Below, piece by piece: positions 50,201 to 59,145 of a DNA stretch of 64,000 bases. Numbering within the stretch: position 1 is the stretch's first letter; each line of letters starts with the position of its first letter. The stretch comes from an uncultured Prevotellaceae bacterium (GTDB taxonomy: Bacteria > Bacteroidota > Bacteroidia > Bacteroidales > Bacteroidaceae). The stretch lies in NCBI GenBank assembly GCA_946188395.1, contig CAMHUU010000008.1, positions 1 to 64,000 of the forward strand. Direction: 5' to 3'. The notes beneath the pieces are model-generated. The model had not been told where the DNA came from. It saw nothing but the letters and a program-made list of their open reading frames with translations, and did no database searches. The position numbers and the translations under genes are program-made.

Positions 50201-50601
50201 GATCGAACATCGAGTTCTACAACATGCCGTCGTTCTGGAATCCCGACAACATGTACGCTTATCAGGATGTCTACGACGGTAGCGGAAACCTCGTCGTCAA
50301 GCAGAACCGCGACGCCACCTATCCCAACCTGCAGTATCAGAGTGTCAACAGCGTAGCCAGCAGCTTCTGGCGCATCAGTGCCGCCAGCGTGCGACTGAGC
50401 CGTCTGACGCTGGCCTACACGTTCCCCAACGCCTGGTTCAAGAGCATCGGCGTCAAGAACGTCCGTCTGAACATCACCGGTCAGAACCTGATAAACTTCT
50501 ACAACCCGTATCCCGAGAAGTTCACCAGCCCCATGGCCGGAACTTACGGTGCCTATCCTACACTGCGCCGCTGGGACATCGGTATCAACCTGAGTTTTTA
50601 A
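47275..50601 (+). CDS. SusC/RagA-type TonB-linked outer-membrane transporter
   Basis: 1108 residues. Signal peptide (to about residue 22), a carboxypeptidase-regulatory-like domain (VTGTVIDELGEPVIGATVTV), the TonB box region EEVVVVGYGTQKK (about 98-110), plug domain (GLVNGLSVSGG, LKDASAAVYGARAANGVILV) and a 22-strand barrel ending in an aromatic-terminated strand (RRWDIGINLSF). It imports oligosaccharides bound by the partner SusD. The two genes are 30 nt apart, separated by a heptamer array. Confidence 0.96.
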   Translation: MKKYIKTLCLGVVLMFSASALAQNQTVTGTVIDELGEPVIGATVTVVGEKTATITDMDGNYKIAVPKGKKVTITYIGYMPATVVPGGTVKLEEDKQTLEEVVVVGYGTQKKAHLTGSVGTVEVDDIQDLANGGLGQSLSGLVNGLSVSGGDARPGENARLSIRDVGSLGEVGSTAQQPLFVIDGYIYPNDVKVGNSTQNLGAEAFNNLDPSEVESISVLKDASAAVYGARAANGVILVTTKKGKQGSPSISYSGSIGFTDEVARPKLLSAYDYGRLYNAIAAADPTNTSLNHTTALFQADELEAMKSLNYDLLDKYWSTGYTTRHAVNVSGATEKVSYFGGITYFKQDGNLGKLDYDRWNYRAGIDVKISDHLTANLTVSGDYGKKNTPLVKVGGSGNEKDYNLLLTRPTYIPEYVDGNPIPAYGVSGGQRNQNQNYHFDVLQNNGDYSRNMSNNMSINGSLSYDFGWSKLLKGLKLRFSYSKSINNDKTNQYGSHYTLYQMTRRYGSGNHLYTPTSGDDPSFNYLDPANFNGTTYNNGNMLYRTTTRTDNYQMNFTAQYARDFGKHHVSALFSIEKSEAESEYLQGQRENPYPFTTQQYNSADGEMTTVFTRSESGTLSYIGRVNYAYADRYLFEFLLRSDASTKFAPNNYWGTFPAISAGWVVSEEPWWQNIQALKFVDFLKIRASWGLTGRDNLAAWQWMQIYAQDANRGPVFGVGAQNDSENRITINKNNSAVNEDVHWDKSYKMNIGIDFQVLNKRLAVNFDWYYEKNREMLLNLSQEIPTPIGTQTASQNLGEMNNWGWELGITWRDKIGKDFKYRIGINTGYHDNEVLFMDFPKEYLYRQITKGSRTDIGLWGMQCIGMFRTFQDIEEYFAKYNITSYMGMTKDKVRPGMLIYKDVRGAYNQETGQYDGPDGIVDKDNDQVCLSNRSNPYGFTVNAHADWKGISLTAQFGASWGGYTTLPSAAIGVASGSNIEFYNMPSFWNPDNMYAYQDVYDGSGNLVVKQNRDATYPNLQYQSVNSVASSFWRISAASVRLSRLTLAYTFPNAWFKSIGVKNVRLNITGQNLINFYNPYPEKFTSPMAGTYGAYPTLRRWDIGINLSF

Positions 50602-50628
50602 TGAGTAATGAGTAATTAGAAATTAGTA
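50601..50628. repeat. 7-nt tandem repeat array, four units, between susC-like and susD-like genes
   Basis: Units atgagta, atgagta, attagaa and attagta between the SusC stop and the SusD ATG. Confidence 0.8.
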
Positions 50629-50631
50629 ATT

Positions 50632-52908
50632 ATGATTACCAAGATATATCAAAGAAAGAAAGAGCAGATAGGCTTTTTATTTATTATTTGTTCTTTATTA
50701 TTTAGCGTAGCGCTTACGGCCTGTAGCGACCAGTTCCTGCAGGACAAGAAGAACTACGACAACGTAACCACCGACGTGTATAACTACATCGAGGGAGCCA
50801 ACGCCCGACTCAACGACCTCTATGCGTGGTGTCTGCCGCAGGCTGCCGACCTGTCGACGGGTACGAACTACCTGTCCGTAGCAATCGGCTCCAACGACCT
50901 GGCCGCCAAGTCGACCGAAGAGTACTCCGGATTCAGCAACTTTGTCGATTCCGAGATTGAGCTCACCACGATGAGTAATACCAATGGTGTGCCCGACTTC
51001 TTCATGGGTACCCACAACAACATCCAGAACTCCGTCTACGGACGCATCCGCAACATCAACGACTTCATCAAGGGCGTCAGCGGCAGCACGCTGTCGGCCG
51101 AAGAGAAGAACCTCATGCTCGGTCAGGCGTACTTCTTCCGCGCATGGTGCTACTACAACCTCGTCAAGTGGTACGGCGGTGTGCCCATCGTCACCGACGT
51201 GCTCGACCCCGTGCCCGAGAATTACACCCCGCGTTCGACCACCCGTCAGACCATCGAATTCATCCTCAACGACCTCGACCAGTCGGCACGCATGCTGGCT
51301 GCCAAGACCATGAGTGGCGGATGGACCGGCAAGGACTACGGACGCATCACCACCGGCACCGCACTGGCCCTCAAAGGTCGCGTGCTGCTGCTGTGGGCTA
51401 GCCCCATCTTCAACCGCAAGAACGACGAGAGCCGCTGGCAGGCTGCCTACACGCAGATGCACCGCGAGCTCGACAGCATCCGCGCCTGCGGACACGGGCT
51501 CTACCAGACGGGAACGAACGTCAACGGCTCCGACTTTGCCGCTCAGTTCCTCACCTCCAACCAGAATCCTGAGGCAGTCTTTGTGGCCCTGCATAACAAT
51601 GTTGCCGGCGATGGCCTCGACAATCAGAAGAACAACTCCTGGGAGCGTGCCGTACGTCCCGCCAACGTCGGCGGTAGCGGCAAGGGCGCCGGTCTGGCAC
51701 TCATCGAGCTGTTCCCCATGGCCGACGGCAAGATACCCGACCTCAGAGGGCTTACCGACATCGAGAAGCTGGGTGGACGAACCTACAAGGACACCTATTC
51801 GAAACTCGAGCGCAGCCAGTATGCCTACGACGAGTTCGCACCCTTCATGAATCGCGACCCGCGCTTCTATCGCACCTTCGCATTCCCCGGATTCCGCTGG
51901 GCATGGCAGGGTAACGCCACCGAGCGCGACTCCCACAACCCCGACTACAACGGCGGCAAGGACTACGTGCTGTGGAACTACGTTTGGTATACCGATCTCA
52001 ACGAGGCCGGCGATGCCTTCAGCGGCAATTCCTACGGTGCCGACAACCTCCTGGGCAGCAAGCAGGGAGTCTATGTCCGCAAGAAGAGCGACGACCTCGA
52101 CGTCAACGGCTCTCCGCTCTACCAGTATGTCGCTGCCGACACCAAGGGCTCCGCACCGTTCTATTCGGCAGCACCCATCATCGAGCTGCGCTTTGCCGAA
52201 GTACTGCTCAATCTGGCTGAAGCCGCCTGCGGTGCTGGTCAGCTGGGCGAGGCTGTGCAGCTGCTGCAGCAGATTCGCGCCCGCGTGGGCTATACGGCCG
52301 AGAACAATTTCGGTCTGCAGGCTAATCTCGCCAGCGACCAGGCAGCGTGCATGTCGGCCATACTCTACGAGCGGCAGATTGAGTTTGCCTACGAGGGCAA
52401 GCGCTTCGACGACATGCGCCGCTGGATGCTCTACGACGGCGGTACACAGCTCCCAGAAGGCGCTCCCGCTTCCTGGCAGCTCACCGGCTGGGGCAGCAAC
52501 ACCTGCACCTGGCTGGGCTTCAAGCAGTTCAACGGTCAGCGCCGTGAGAGCATGCAGTTCCAGACCAAGATCGACTTTGGCGTTGGTGGCACTACCTACG
52601 ATAGCGACCCGCTCCAGAAGGCCGGCGTCGTCCGTCCCGACGGTGTCGACTTCCGCAAGGCAGACATTGCAACACAGCTGGCCGACCTCGAGACCTGGTA
52701 TGCCGCAAACCTCACCACCAACTATCGTGCAGGCGACGGCTACGACCAGCAGAAGAACCTGAAGTACATCACCTTCCGGCCCAAGTACTATCTGCTGGGC
52801 ATCCCCTATGGTGCACAGACGCACAACAGCCAGCTGCCCCAGACCATCGGTTGGCAGGACTACAACAACGGCGGTGCCAACGGCACCTTCGACCCCCTGG
52901 CTGACTGA
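50632..52908 (+). CDS. SusD/RagB-family surface glycan-binding lipoprotein
   Basis: 758 residues, on the long side for SusD. Lipobox LTAC with Cys31. Tetratricopeptide-like helices (NLMLGQAYFFRAWCYYNLVKWYGG is the family signature) and the C-terminal RagB region (AAPIIELRFAEVLLNLAEAA, YERQIEFAYEGKRFDDMRRW). It forms the lid over the SusC barrel and binds the glycan. Followed by an intrinsic terminator, so this closes the locus. No glycoside hydrolase or sensor gene lies directly adjacent. Confidence 0.96.
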   Translation: MITKIYQRKKEQIGFLFIICSLLFSVALTACSDQFLQDKKNYDNVTTDVYNYIEGANARLNDLYAWCLPQAADLSTGTNYLSVAIGSNDLAAKSTEEYSGFSNFVDSEIELTTMSNTNGVPDFFMGTHNNIQNSVYGRIRNINDFIKGVSGSTLSAEEKNLMLGQAYFFRAWCYYNLVKWYGGVPIVTDVLDPVPENYTPRSTTRQTIEFILNDLDQSARMLAAKTMSGGWTGKDYGRITTGTALALKGRVLLLWASPIFNRKNDESRWQAAYTQMHRELDSIRACGHGLYQTGTNVNGSDFAAQFLTSNQNPEAVFVALHNNVAGDGLDNQKNNSWERAVRPANVGGSGKGAGLALIELFPMADGKIPDLRGLTDIEKLGGRTYKDTYSKLERSQYAYDEFAPFMNRDPRFYRTFAFPGFRWAWQGNATERDSHNPDYNGGKDYVLWNYVWYTDLNEAGDAFSGNSYGADNLLGSKQGVYVRKKSDDLDVNGSPLYQYVAADTKGSAPFYSAAPIIELRFAEVLLNLAEAACGAGQLGEAVQLLQQIRARVGYTAENNFGLQANLASDQAACMSAILYERQIEFAYEGKRFDDMRRWMLYDGGTQLPEGAPASWQLTGWGSNTCTWLGFKQFNGQRRESMQFQTKIDFGVGGTTYDSDPLQKAGVVRPDGVDFRKADIATQLADLETWYAANLTTNYRAGDGYDQQKNLKYITFRPKYYLLGIPYGAQTHNSQLPQTIGWQDYNNGGANGTFDPLAD

Positions 52909-52932
52909 TTCATCAGCCATCACCCCACAAAG

Positions 52933-52963
52933 AGGCCCGAGCATTTTCCGCCCGGGCTTCTTT
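52933..52963 (+). terminator. Intrinsic terminator after the SusD-like gene
   Basis: 7-bp stem aggcccg / cgggctt (one G.T) around a 13-nt loop, followed by a T-rich run. Confidence 0.75.
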
Positions 52964-52994
52964 CTGCTGGTAAGCACGCTGTGAGGTCTGTCGC

Positions 52995-53846
52995 TCAATT
53001 AGCTATATGTCCCAATGCAATGATGGCCGACATGCCTGGCTTGAGGTGGGGATGTGGCGTGAGGGTGGCCTCGAGATGTATCACGCCGTTCTTTTCCACT
53101 ACGGGACTGACGGCGGTGATGCGGGCATAATGGCGGTCGTCGAGGAAGGATATCGGAGCCAAAGTGATTTCGGTGCCTTTTTCGAATCGCTGCAGTTCGT
53201 TTTCAAGGATATCGAAGCACACCTTCAGATGCTCGGTATCAACAATGCGGAACAGCGTCTCGCCAGGCACGGCTGCCGTATAGAGCGATGCATTGAGCTG
53301 GGTCACCACACCAGAAATGGGTGCCTGGATGGTACAGTAAGTCAGCTGATGTTCCAACTGGCGGAGGGCAGCTTTTGCGGTGTTATAGCCGCTGTTGACG
53401 CGTGCCATCTCACGGATGTTCTCAGGTGCCTGGTCGAAGGCTCCGCGCTTATAGCCTTGGCCCATCAGGATGTTCTGATACTGGTATTCGGCATGCTCCA
53501 ATTCCGCGCGGCCTTTCAAGATCCTGTCCTCTGTGGCGGTTCTGTCGAGCCGGGCTAACACCTGCCCTTTCTGCACGCGCTGCCCCATCTCCACACCCAG
53601 CATGACAATCTGCTCGTTGATACGGCTGCTGACGGCGACTTCTGAGATGGACTCGATAGTGCCCTTGCTGAAAAAATCGACAGGGACAGCTTCTTCCTTT
53701 GCAAGCTTTGCGGTGTCGCCAGGCTGTTGGGTAGGCTGTTGGGTAGCGACAACAGAATCATTGCTCGCGGCAGGTTCATTCTTCTGTCCACTATGGCAGG
53801 CTGTCAGCAGGGTAAAGGCAATAGTGAAAAGTGTCTTCGTTTTCAT
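52995..53846 (-). CDS. Periplasmic membrane-fusion (adaptor) lipoprotein, HlyD/RND type
   Basis: 283 residues. Lipoprotein signal MKTKTLFTIAFTLLTAC (Cys17), then a barrel/lipoyl split (VAVSSRINEQIVMLGVEMGQ, QRVQKGQVLARLD ... YCTIQAPISGVV) flanking a short coiled hairpin, and a beta-barrel domain. It bridges an inner-membrane transporter to TolC. It is the last of five closely spaced genes (3 nt after the TolC gene), so it most likely serves the ABC exporter encoded upstream, even though that system already has its own HlyD-like protein. Confidence 0.87.
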   Translation of the reverse strand: MKTKTLFTIAFTLLTACHSGQKNEPAASNDSVVATQQPTQQPGDTAKLAKEEAVPVDFFSKGTIESISEVAVSSRINEQIVMLGVEMGQRVQKGQVLARLDRTATEDRILKGRAELEHAEYQYQNILMGQGYKRGAFDQAPENIREMARVNSGYNTAKAALRQLEHQLTYCTIQAPISGVVTQLNASLYTAAVPGETLFRIVDTEHLKVCFDILENELQRFEKGTEITLAPISFLDDRHYARITAVSPVVEKNGVIHLEATLTPHPHLKPGMSAIIALGHIAN

Positions 53847-53849
53847 ATT

Positions 53850-55286
53850 TCAATCTCCAATTAGCGTCTGCAAATGATAATAGGTAGTCCAATACTTTTC
53901 GAGCGCCGACAGATACTGGTTGTATGCCTCGTCGCGCCGGTTCTGTGCCAGTGTGTAGGTGTTCATGTCGCAGAGGCCATTGGCATAGTTCTCTGCGTTT
54001 AGTTCAAACACCTCGTCGGCCATAGTGACGGCCTGAGTGGTCTGTTCTAACAACTGACGATAGACATTGATATTGTGCAGGGTTGTAGTGACATCCTCAC
54101 TCAGTCTGCGTTCAGCCTCATCGAGCGCGCTCTCCTCACGCTCTACCCAAGCTTGGGCGGCAGCATGACGGTTCTTGGCTGCACCATGGTCCATGAGCGG
54201 TACACTGACCGTGACGGCTCCGAGGGCGTAGAGCCGCTGGTCGCGATAGGCTCGGCCAAGGACGGGATCGACCTGCTGCATACCCACATTGACATCGAGC
54301 GACACATTGACACCCTTCTCCTTCCGGGCCTTCTGTTCCTGATGGCGCGACTCAGTAACCGTAGCTATCTGGTGCTGATAGGCGGGACTGTTTGCCAAGG
54401 CGAGGTCGATGGCCTCAGCGACAGTCAGCGTGATGGGCTTGGGCTCTTGCGGGAACTGCAGGTGCATGGCTCCCAGACCGTCGCCATCGAGTCGAAGGTA
54501 GGATGCCAGTCGAGTGCGGGCCTCTGCTTCTGCCGTTAGGGCCATGGCCAGTGCATTGGCTGCATTGATGCGTTGCAGCTCCAGTGAGCGCAGTTCGGCC
54601 ATCGTTACCATGAGGATGGAGGCCTTTTCGCGGGCAATGGCATAGAGGGTGTCGGCAGTTTGCAGGTTACGCTGAAACATGTCGGCCTGACTTTTAGCGC
54701 AGACCAAGCGGAAGAAGCGACGCGTCACCTCCTCGGCAATGCTGTTCAAGTCGTACTGGTGCTGCTGGCGGGCGGCCTTGATGCGCTGGTCTTCGACGGC
54801 TTTCTCCCAGCGGTAGGGATTGTAGCCCAGAAGTGTCTGCCGGTAGCCTACCAGAAGAGGGGCAGCCATGAACTGGCGGACCTCTGCCGCCTGTGAACTG
54901 AAGTATTCGCTCCAGATGGCCTGTGTGCCGACATAGGCCTCGCCACCCAGCCCGAGCATCTTCTGCGAGAGTGTGAGACTGGCAGCAGCCGACAAATTGT
55001 CGTAGTTGCGCAGATAGACATAGTCGCGCGACAGGTCGCTGACAAGTCTGTAATAGTTCGGAGCCACCCTGAGGTTGAGTTGCGGTTTACGCAGTGCCAG
55101 GAACTCATCGTAATGCAAGGTGTGGGAGTCGTACTCGTGACGACTCTGGAAGGCCATCATCGTACTGTCTTGGGCATGACGGATGGCCTGATCAAGACTG
55201 AGCGTCTCCTGCCCCCAACTGCTCAGGGGTAGCACGCTGAATAATGCCGGGCCTATCAGGAGGCGTATATTGATTCTGTCCTTCAT
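53850..55286 (-). CDS. TolC-family outer-membrane efflux protein
   Basis: 478 residues with signal peptide (MKDRINIRLLIGPALFSVLPLSSWG). Two long alpha-helical repeats (about 100-250 and 300-470) with heptad-rich stretches such as EAIDLALANSPAYQHQIATV and ENYANGLCDMNTYTLAQNRR are typical of TolC trimers that give an exit duct through the outer membrane. It follows the second ABC protein by 6 nt. Confidence 0.88.
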   Translation of the reverse strand: MKDRINIRLLIGPALFSVLPLSSWGQETLSLDQAIRHAQDSTMMAFQSRHEYDSHTLHYDEFLALRKPQLNLRVAPNYYRLVSDLSRDYVYLRNYDNLSAAASLTLSQKMLGLGGEAYVGTQAIWSEYFSSQAAEVRQFMAAPLLVGYRQTLLGYNPYRWEKAVEDQRIKAARQQHQYDLNSIAEEVTRRFFRLVCAKSQADMFQRNLQTADTLYAIAREKASILMVTMAELRSLELQRINAANALAMALTAEAEARTRLASYLRLDGDGLGAMHLQFPQEPKPITLTVAEAIDLALANSPAYQHQIATVTESRHQEQKARKEKGVNVSLDVNVGMQQVDPVLGRAYRDQRLYALGAVTVSVPLMDHGAAKNRHAAAQAWVEREESALDEAERRLSEDVTTTLHNINVYRQLLEQTTQAVTMADEVFELNAENYANGLCDMNTYTLAQNRRDEAYNQYLSALEKYWTTYYHLQTLIGD

Positions 55287-55292
55287 ATCCTT

Positions 55293-57386
55293 CTAATTAT
55301 TTGCGTCCGGGAAATAGCCACGCGCCTTGAGTTCCTCAAAGTTGCCCTCGGCTGCTACGCGTCCCTCCTTCAACACAATGATGCGGTTACACTTCTGGAT
55401 AGTGCTCAGACGGTGGGCAATGACAATTCGCGTACATTTCAATTTGGCCAGGTTCTCGATGACAATGTGCTGGCTGATGTTGTCGAGCGCCGAGGTGGCC
55501 TCGTCGAGGAAGAGCACCTTGGGCTTTCTGACCAATGCGCGGGCAATGAGTATGCGCTGACGCTGTCCGCCCGACACACCCTTGCCATCGACGGTGATGG
55601 GCGTGTCCAAGCCTAAGGGGAACTGGCGGATGTCGCCGTCGAGTGCAGCCATGCGTACTGCCTCCCAGACATCATCGTCGGTCAGCAGCGGATCGTTGAA
55701 GATGATGTTGTCGCGGATGGTGCCTTCGACGAGCTGGCCGTCCTGCATGCAGATGCCGATGCAGTACTGGCGCAGGGTGCGCAGATTGATGTCTGCGAGA
55801 TCATACTGGTCGTAGAAGATAGATCCACCCTGTGCATGCTCCAAACCGAGCATCAGTCGCATGAGTGTGCTCTTGCCACAGCCTGACGCTCCGACAAGGG
55901 CCACATAGTCGCCGCTGTTGATGCTCAGGTTGAGTCCGTCGAAGAGCAAGGGCATATCATCGGCATAGCGGAACTTCAGGCCCCGGATGTCTATCCGGCC
56001 CGTTATGCTCTTGACCACTTGGGTGTCCTCCTTTACTTCTAATTGGGCTGTCAAGAGCGGACGACAGAGTCGCAACTCGGGCAGCAGGCGTGCCACCAGT
56101 CTTGTGATGGTCTGCAGCTGCAGGATGGCACTGCATACCAAGCCCAGCACAGTGCAATAGGCGATATAGTCGGAGAGTGTCAGTCCATAATACCAAGCTG
56201 CCCACATCGTGACAATCATGGGCAGGAACTTGAGGCAATAGCTGATGGCTGTCACACAGAAGCTGGCTAACGGTTGTCGACTGCTATACATTTCTGACGG
56301 AGCGTATGCCTTTGCCCACTGGTGGAAAGCACGGAACTCAGCACCGCTGGTCTTGATTTTCTGAATGCCGGAGAACAAGGCGAAAAGCGTACCGATGAGA
56401 TGTGAACTGCTGTCGTTCACGCTGATCTGCAGTCTGCGAGTATAGTAGTTCTCAAGTATAATGGCCACTATCTGCAGCGCGATGACACTGACGCCAGTGT
56501 AGAGCAGCGTGCCGCCATAGATGAAGAACTGTACGAACATGATGACGGAGAACAGGAAGGTGAGCAGCGTCGACAGGAAACTGGCAGTCAGACGCGAGCT
56601 GACACGCGACAGCGACAGCAGGCGGTTGGAGAGGTCGCCCGGCGTAATCTTCTTGACAAAAGTGGCTGGCAATAGCAGCAGTCGCGACATGAGCACCGTC
56701 TGCAGCGTGTATTCCACTTTGTCCTTGATGCGTACCACCACCAGGTTGCGGGCTATCTGTACCATCGTCAGACCGACACCCGCACTCACGAGCAGCGTCG
56801 CTATGGGAACAATCTGGGCGGAATCGCCAGAGGGAATGACTTCCGAGAAAATCAACTTGGTCACATAGGGTGTGAACATTGTCAGCAGGATGACACCCAC
56901 ACAGGCTATCAGGGCGTAGATGAAGTCATACTTGCAAAGACTGTTCATCGCATAGCGCAGGAGTTCCTTGACAGTCAGTTTATCTTCTGTGAGTGGCAGG
57001 CAGGCTATGATGGCTTCCTTCTTCAGCAGGTCGGCACTTTTACTCGCCGACATCTGCCTGCCTGTCTTTGGGTGGGTGAATGTATAGTCCGTGAAGCCGG
57101 GCACAAGGATGACAGGAGTATTGTCGTCAGCCAGGAACCCAAGGATATAGCCCGTACAGCGAGCCCACCATCCGTCGGAAAGTTCTATTTCGCGGAAGAA
57201 GATGTTATACTGCTCCAGCAACGTCTCTATCTGCTCGAAGTCTGAGGGCGTTTCCTGAGCCGACTGCATCTGCTTCCACAGCTTTCTGTCTAACAGCGAG
57301 CGCAGGAGGTCCATCGTCTGGCTCATTGCCTTACGGTCGCCGTCCATGCGCTGGGCTAACTGCTGGAGGAATATGCTCGTTTTCAT
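55293..57386 (-). CDS. ABC exporter, NHLM-like permease/ATPase subunit (long form)
   Basis: 697 residues. A soluble N-terminal region of about 150 residues, six hydrophobic segments (about 160-420) and a C-terminal ATPase domain with Walker A GASGCGKST (about 506-514), signature VSGGQRQR and Walker B VLFLDEATSALD. The N-terminal extension without cysteine-protease motifs fits the second ABC subunit of NHLP-leader microcin/bacteriocin export systems. It probably pairs with the shorter ABC protein encoded 4 nt upstream. Confidence 0.82.
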   Translation of the reverse strand: MKTSIFLQQLAQRMDGDRKAMSQTMDLLRSLLDRKLWKQMQSAQETPSDFEQIETLLEQYNIFFREIELSDGWWARCTGYILGFLADDNTPVILVPGFTDYTFTHPKTGRQMSASKSADLLKKEAIIACLPLTEDKLTVKELLRYAMNSLCKYDFIYALIACVGVILLTMFTPYVTKLIFSEVIPSGDSAQIVPIATLLVSAGVGLTMVQIARNLVVVRIKDKVEYTLQTVLMSRLLLLPATFVKKITPGDLSNRLLSLSRVSSRLTASFLSTLLTFLFSVIMFVQFFIYGGTLLYTGVSVIALQIVAIILENYYTRRLQISVNDSSSHLIGTLFALFSGIQKIKTSGAEFRAFHQWAKAYAPSEMYSSRQPLASFCVTAISYCLKFLPMIVTMWAAWYYGLTLSDYIAYCTVLGLVCSAILQLQTITRLVARLLPELRLCRPLLTAQLEVKEDTQVVKSITGRIDIRGLKFRYADDMPLLFDGLNLSINSGDYVALVGASGCGKSTLMRLMLGLEHAQGGSIFYDQYDLADINLRTLRQYCIGICMQDGQLVEGTIRDNIIFNDPLLTDDDVWEAVRMAALDGDIRQFPLGLDTPITVDGKGVSGGQRQRILIARALVRKPKVLFLDEATSALDNISQHIVIENLAKLKCTRIVIAHRLSTIQKCNRIIVLKEGRVAAEGNFEELKARGYFPDANN

Positions 57387-57390
57387 GGCG

Positions 57391-59145
57391 TCAGGCGTAT
57401 TTTAAGAGGTTGCGATACAGACCGTCCATCTGGCTCAATTCGTCGTGGGTACCATGCTGGGTGACGCTTCCGTGTTCAACCACATAAATCTGGTCGCACT
57501 TGGCAATGGTCTCCAACCGATGGGCTATGGTGATGAGTGTGATGCCCATGCCATAGATATGGCTCATCACCTTGGATTCTGCCTCAGGGTCGAGTGCCGA
57601 CGTGCCCTCGTCCATCAGCAGGATGGTGGGTTCCTTGGCCAGTGCGGTGGCGATCTCGATGCGCTGTCGCTGTCCGCCGCTGAAGTTCTTGCCGCGTTCA
57701 GCCACCTCACCTTTATAGGCTCCTGGGCGCTCCATGATTTCCTGGTGGATCTGCGCATCGCTGCAGGCCAGCACCATGGCGAAGTCTTCAATCGACTCAT
57801 CCCACATCTTGACATTGTCTTCGATAGTGCCCTCGAAGAGCGTTACATCCTGATTGACCACTGAGACCGAATTGACAAACGTCATGCGGTCGATGGCCTT
57901 GCGGGGCTTGCCGTCGAAGAGCACCTCGCCATCCCAAGGCTCATAGAGTCCTGACACCAGACTCAGCACCGTGCTCTTGCCACAACCCGAGGGACCTACC
58001 AGTGCGATGCGCTCGCCAGCCTTGATCTTCAGCGAGAAGTGGTTCAGAATGGGTGGCTGACTGCGATCGTAGCCGAAGGTGACGTCACGCAGCTCTATCT
58101 CGCCTGTCAGTTTAGCCACGTCGGGCAGTTCGTCGTCTTTGGGCAGTTGCAGATCGGGGGCTTCATGGCCACAGTCGGTCACATCCTTGATGCGCTGGAT
58201 GGATGAACTAAGCCTCAACAGCGTCTGCGTGCTGTCAATCATCCTGTTGATGTGGAAAATGCTTTCATTGACCAGTCCCTGTGAAGCGAGAATCATACCT
58301 GGCGTCATATCGCCTTGCAGGATAAACCACGTACCCAGGCACAGAATGGCAGCATTGGTAAATTGCAGTACTACCACAGGCAGTGCGCTAAGATAGACGG
58401 TGTTGGTGGTTGTCTTCACACGGGCATTCATGGCCTGTGCATAGCTCCTCTCCCACTGTGCAAAGAAGTAGCGCTCACCGCCCAGCGACTTGATGGTTTC
58501 CAGATTGCTCATACCCGTCATCGTCACATTCTGCAGCCGCGCCTCAGTCACCTCGAGGTTCATGGCGATTTTCTTCTGCATCTTTGCAGTAGAACGCATC
58601 ACATAGACGAGCAGCAGGATGGAGAAGATTTGCAACAAGCCCAATTTCCAGTTGAAAAGCATCACAATGTAGCAACAGGCAATAGGCAGAATCAGGAAAC
58701 TGACGGACGGCAGGGCGTAATCCATCATTCTGATGGTTTTTGCAATGGTAGAATAGCGGGCCACCAGTTCGCCGGGACTGAACTGGCTGAGGCGCGTCAT
58801 CGGTAGCCGCAGTACTGTCCACAGAAAATTCGACGAGGTGGTGATGGTGAGTTTTGCCTGACTCTTACGCCGCAGAATGGACATCGATACCCATACAGCC
58901 AGTTCGAGCACGAACAGCAGGATATAGATTGTCAGCAGCGGGGAAAACCATTCGGGGTTCTTCTGCGTGATGATGTTGTCAGTATATACATTCTGGAACA
59001 ACGGCGGAAGGACGTTGGCTACGGAGTCGATGATAGCAAGCACAATGCCATTGAAGGCAAACAGGATGTTGCCCTTCAGAAAATACCTGAATGCCGACAG
59101 GGCAGACTGTTTGGTTTTATTGGCTTGCCGTTTCCCTTTCATCAC
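57391..59145 (-). CDS. ABC exporter, permease/ATPase subunit without peptidase domain
   Basis: 584 residues: about 25 charged residues, six membrane segments and an ATPase with Walker A GPSGCGKST, signature FSGGQRQR and Walker B ILLMDEGTSALD. The match is to the NHLM type-1 exporters, but those usually carry an N-terminal C39 cysteine peptidase that removes the leader, and there is no room for one here. The start overlaps the HlyD-like gene by 4 nt. Either leader removal is done elsewhere or the cargo is not a leader-bearing peptide. Confidence 0.82.
   Translation of the reverse strand: MMKGKRQANKTKQSALSAFRYFLKGNILFAFNGIVLAIIDSVANVLPPLFQNVYTDNIITQKNPEWFSPLLTIYILLFVLELAVWVSMSILRRKSQAKLTITTSSNFLWTVLRLPMTRLSQFSPGELVARYSTIAKTIRMMDYALPSVSFLILPIACCYIVMLFNWKLGLLQIFSILLLVYVMRSTAKMQKKIAMNLEVTEARLQNVTMTGMSNLETIKSLGGERYFFAQWERSYAQAMNARVKTTTNTVYLSALPVVVLQFTNAAILCLGTWFILQGDMTPGMILASQGLVNESIFHINRMIDSTQTLLRLSSSIQRIKDVTDCGHEAPDLQLPKDDELPDVAKLTGEIELRDVTFGYDRSQPPILNHFSLKIKAGERIALVGPSGCGKSTVLSLVSGLYEPWDGEVLFDGKPRKAIDRMTFVNSVSVVNQDVTLFEGTIEDNVKMWDESIEDFAMVLACSDAQIHQEIMERPGAYKGEVAERGKNFSGGQRQRIEIATALAKEPTILLMDEGTSALDPEAESKVMSHIYGMGITLITIAHRLETIAKCDQIYVVEHGSVTQHGTHDELSQMDGLYRNLLKYA

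Noticed and set aside
50698..52998. 766-residue open frame on the minus strand
   Set aside because: Antisense to the SusD-like gene, whose signal peptide, lipobox and family motifs are unambiguous.
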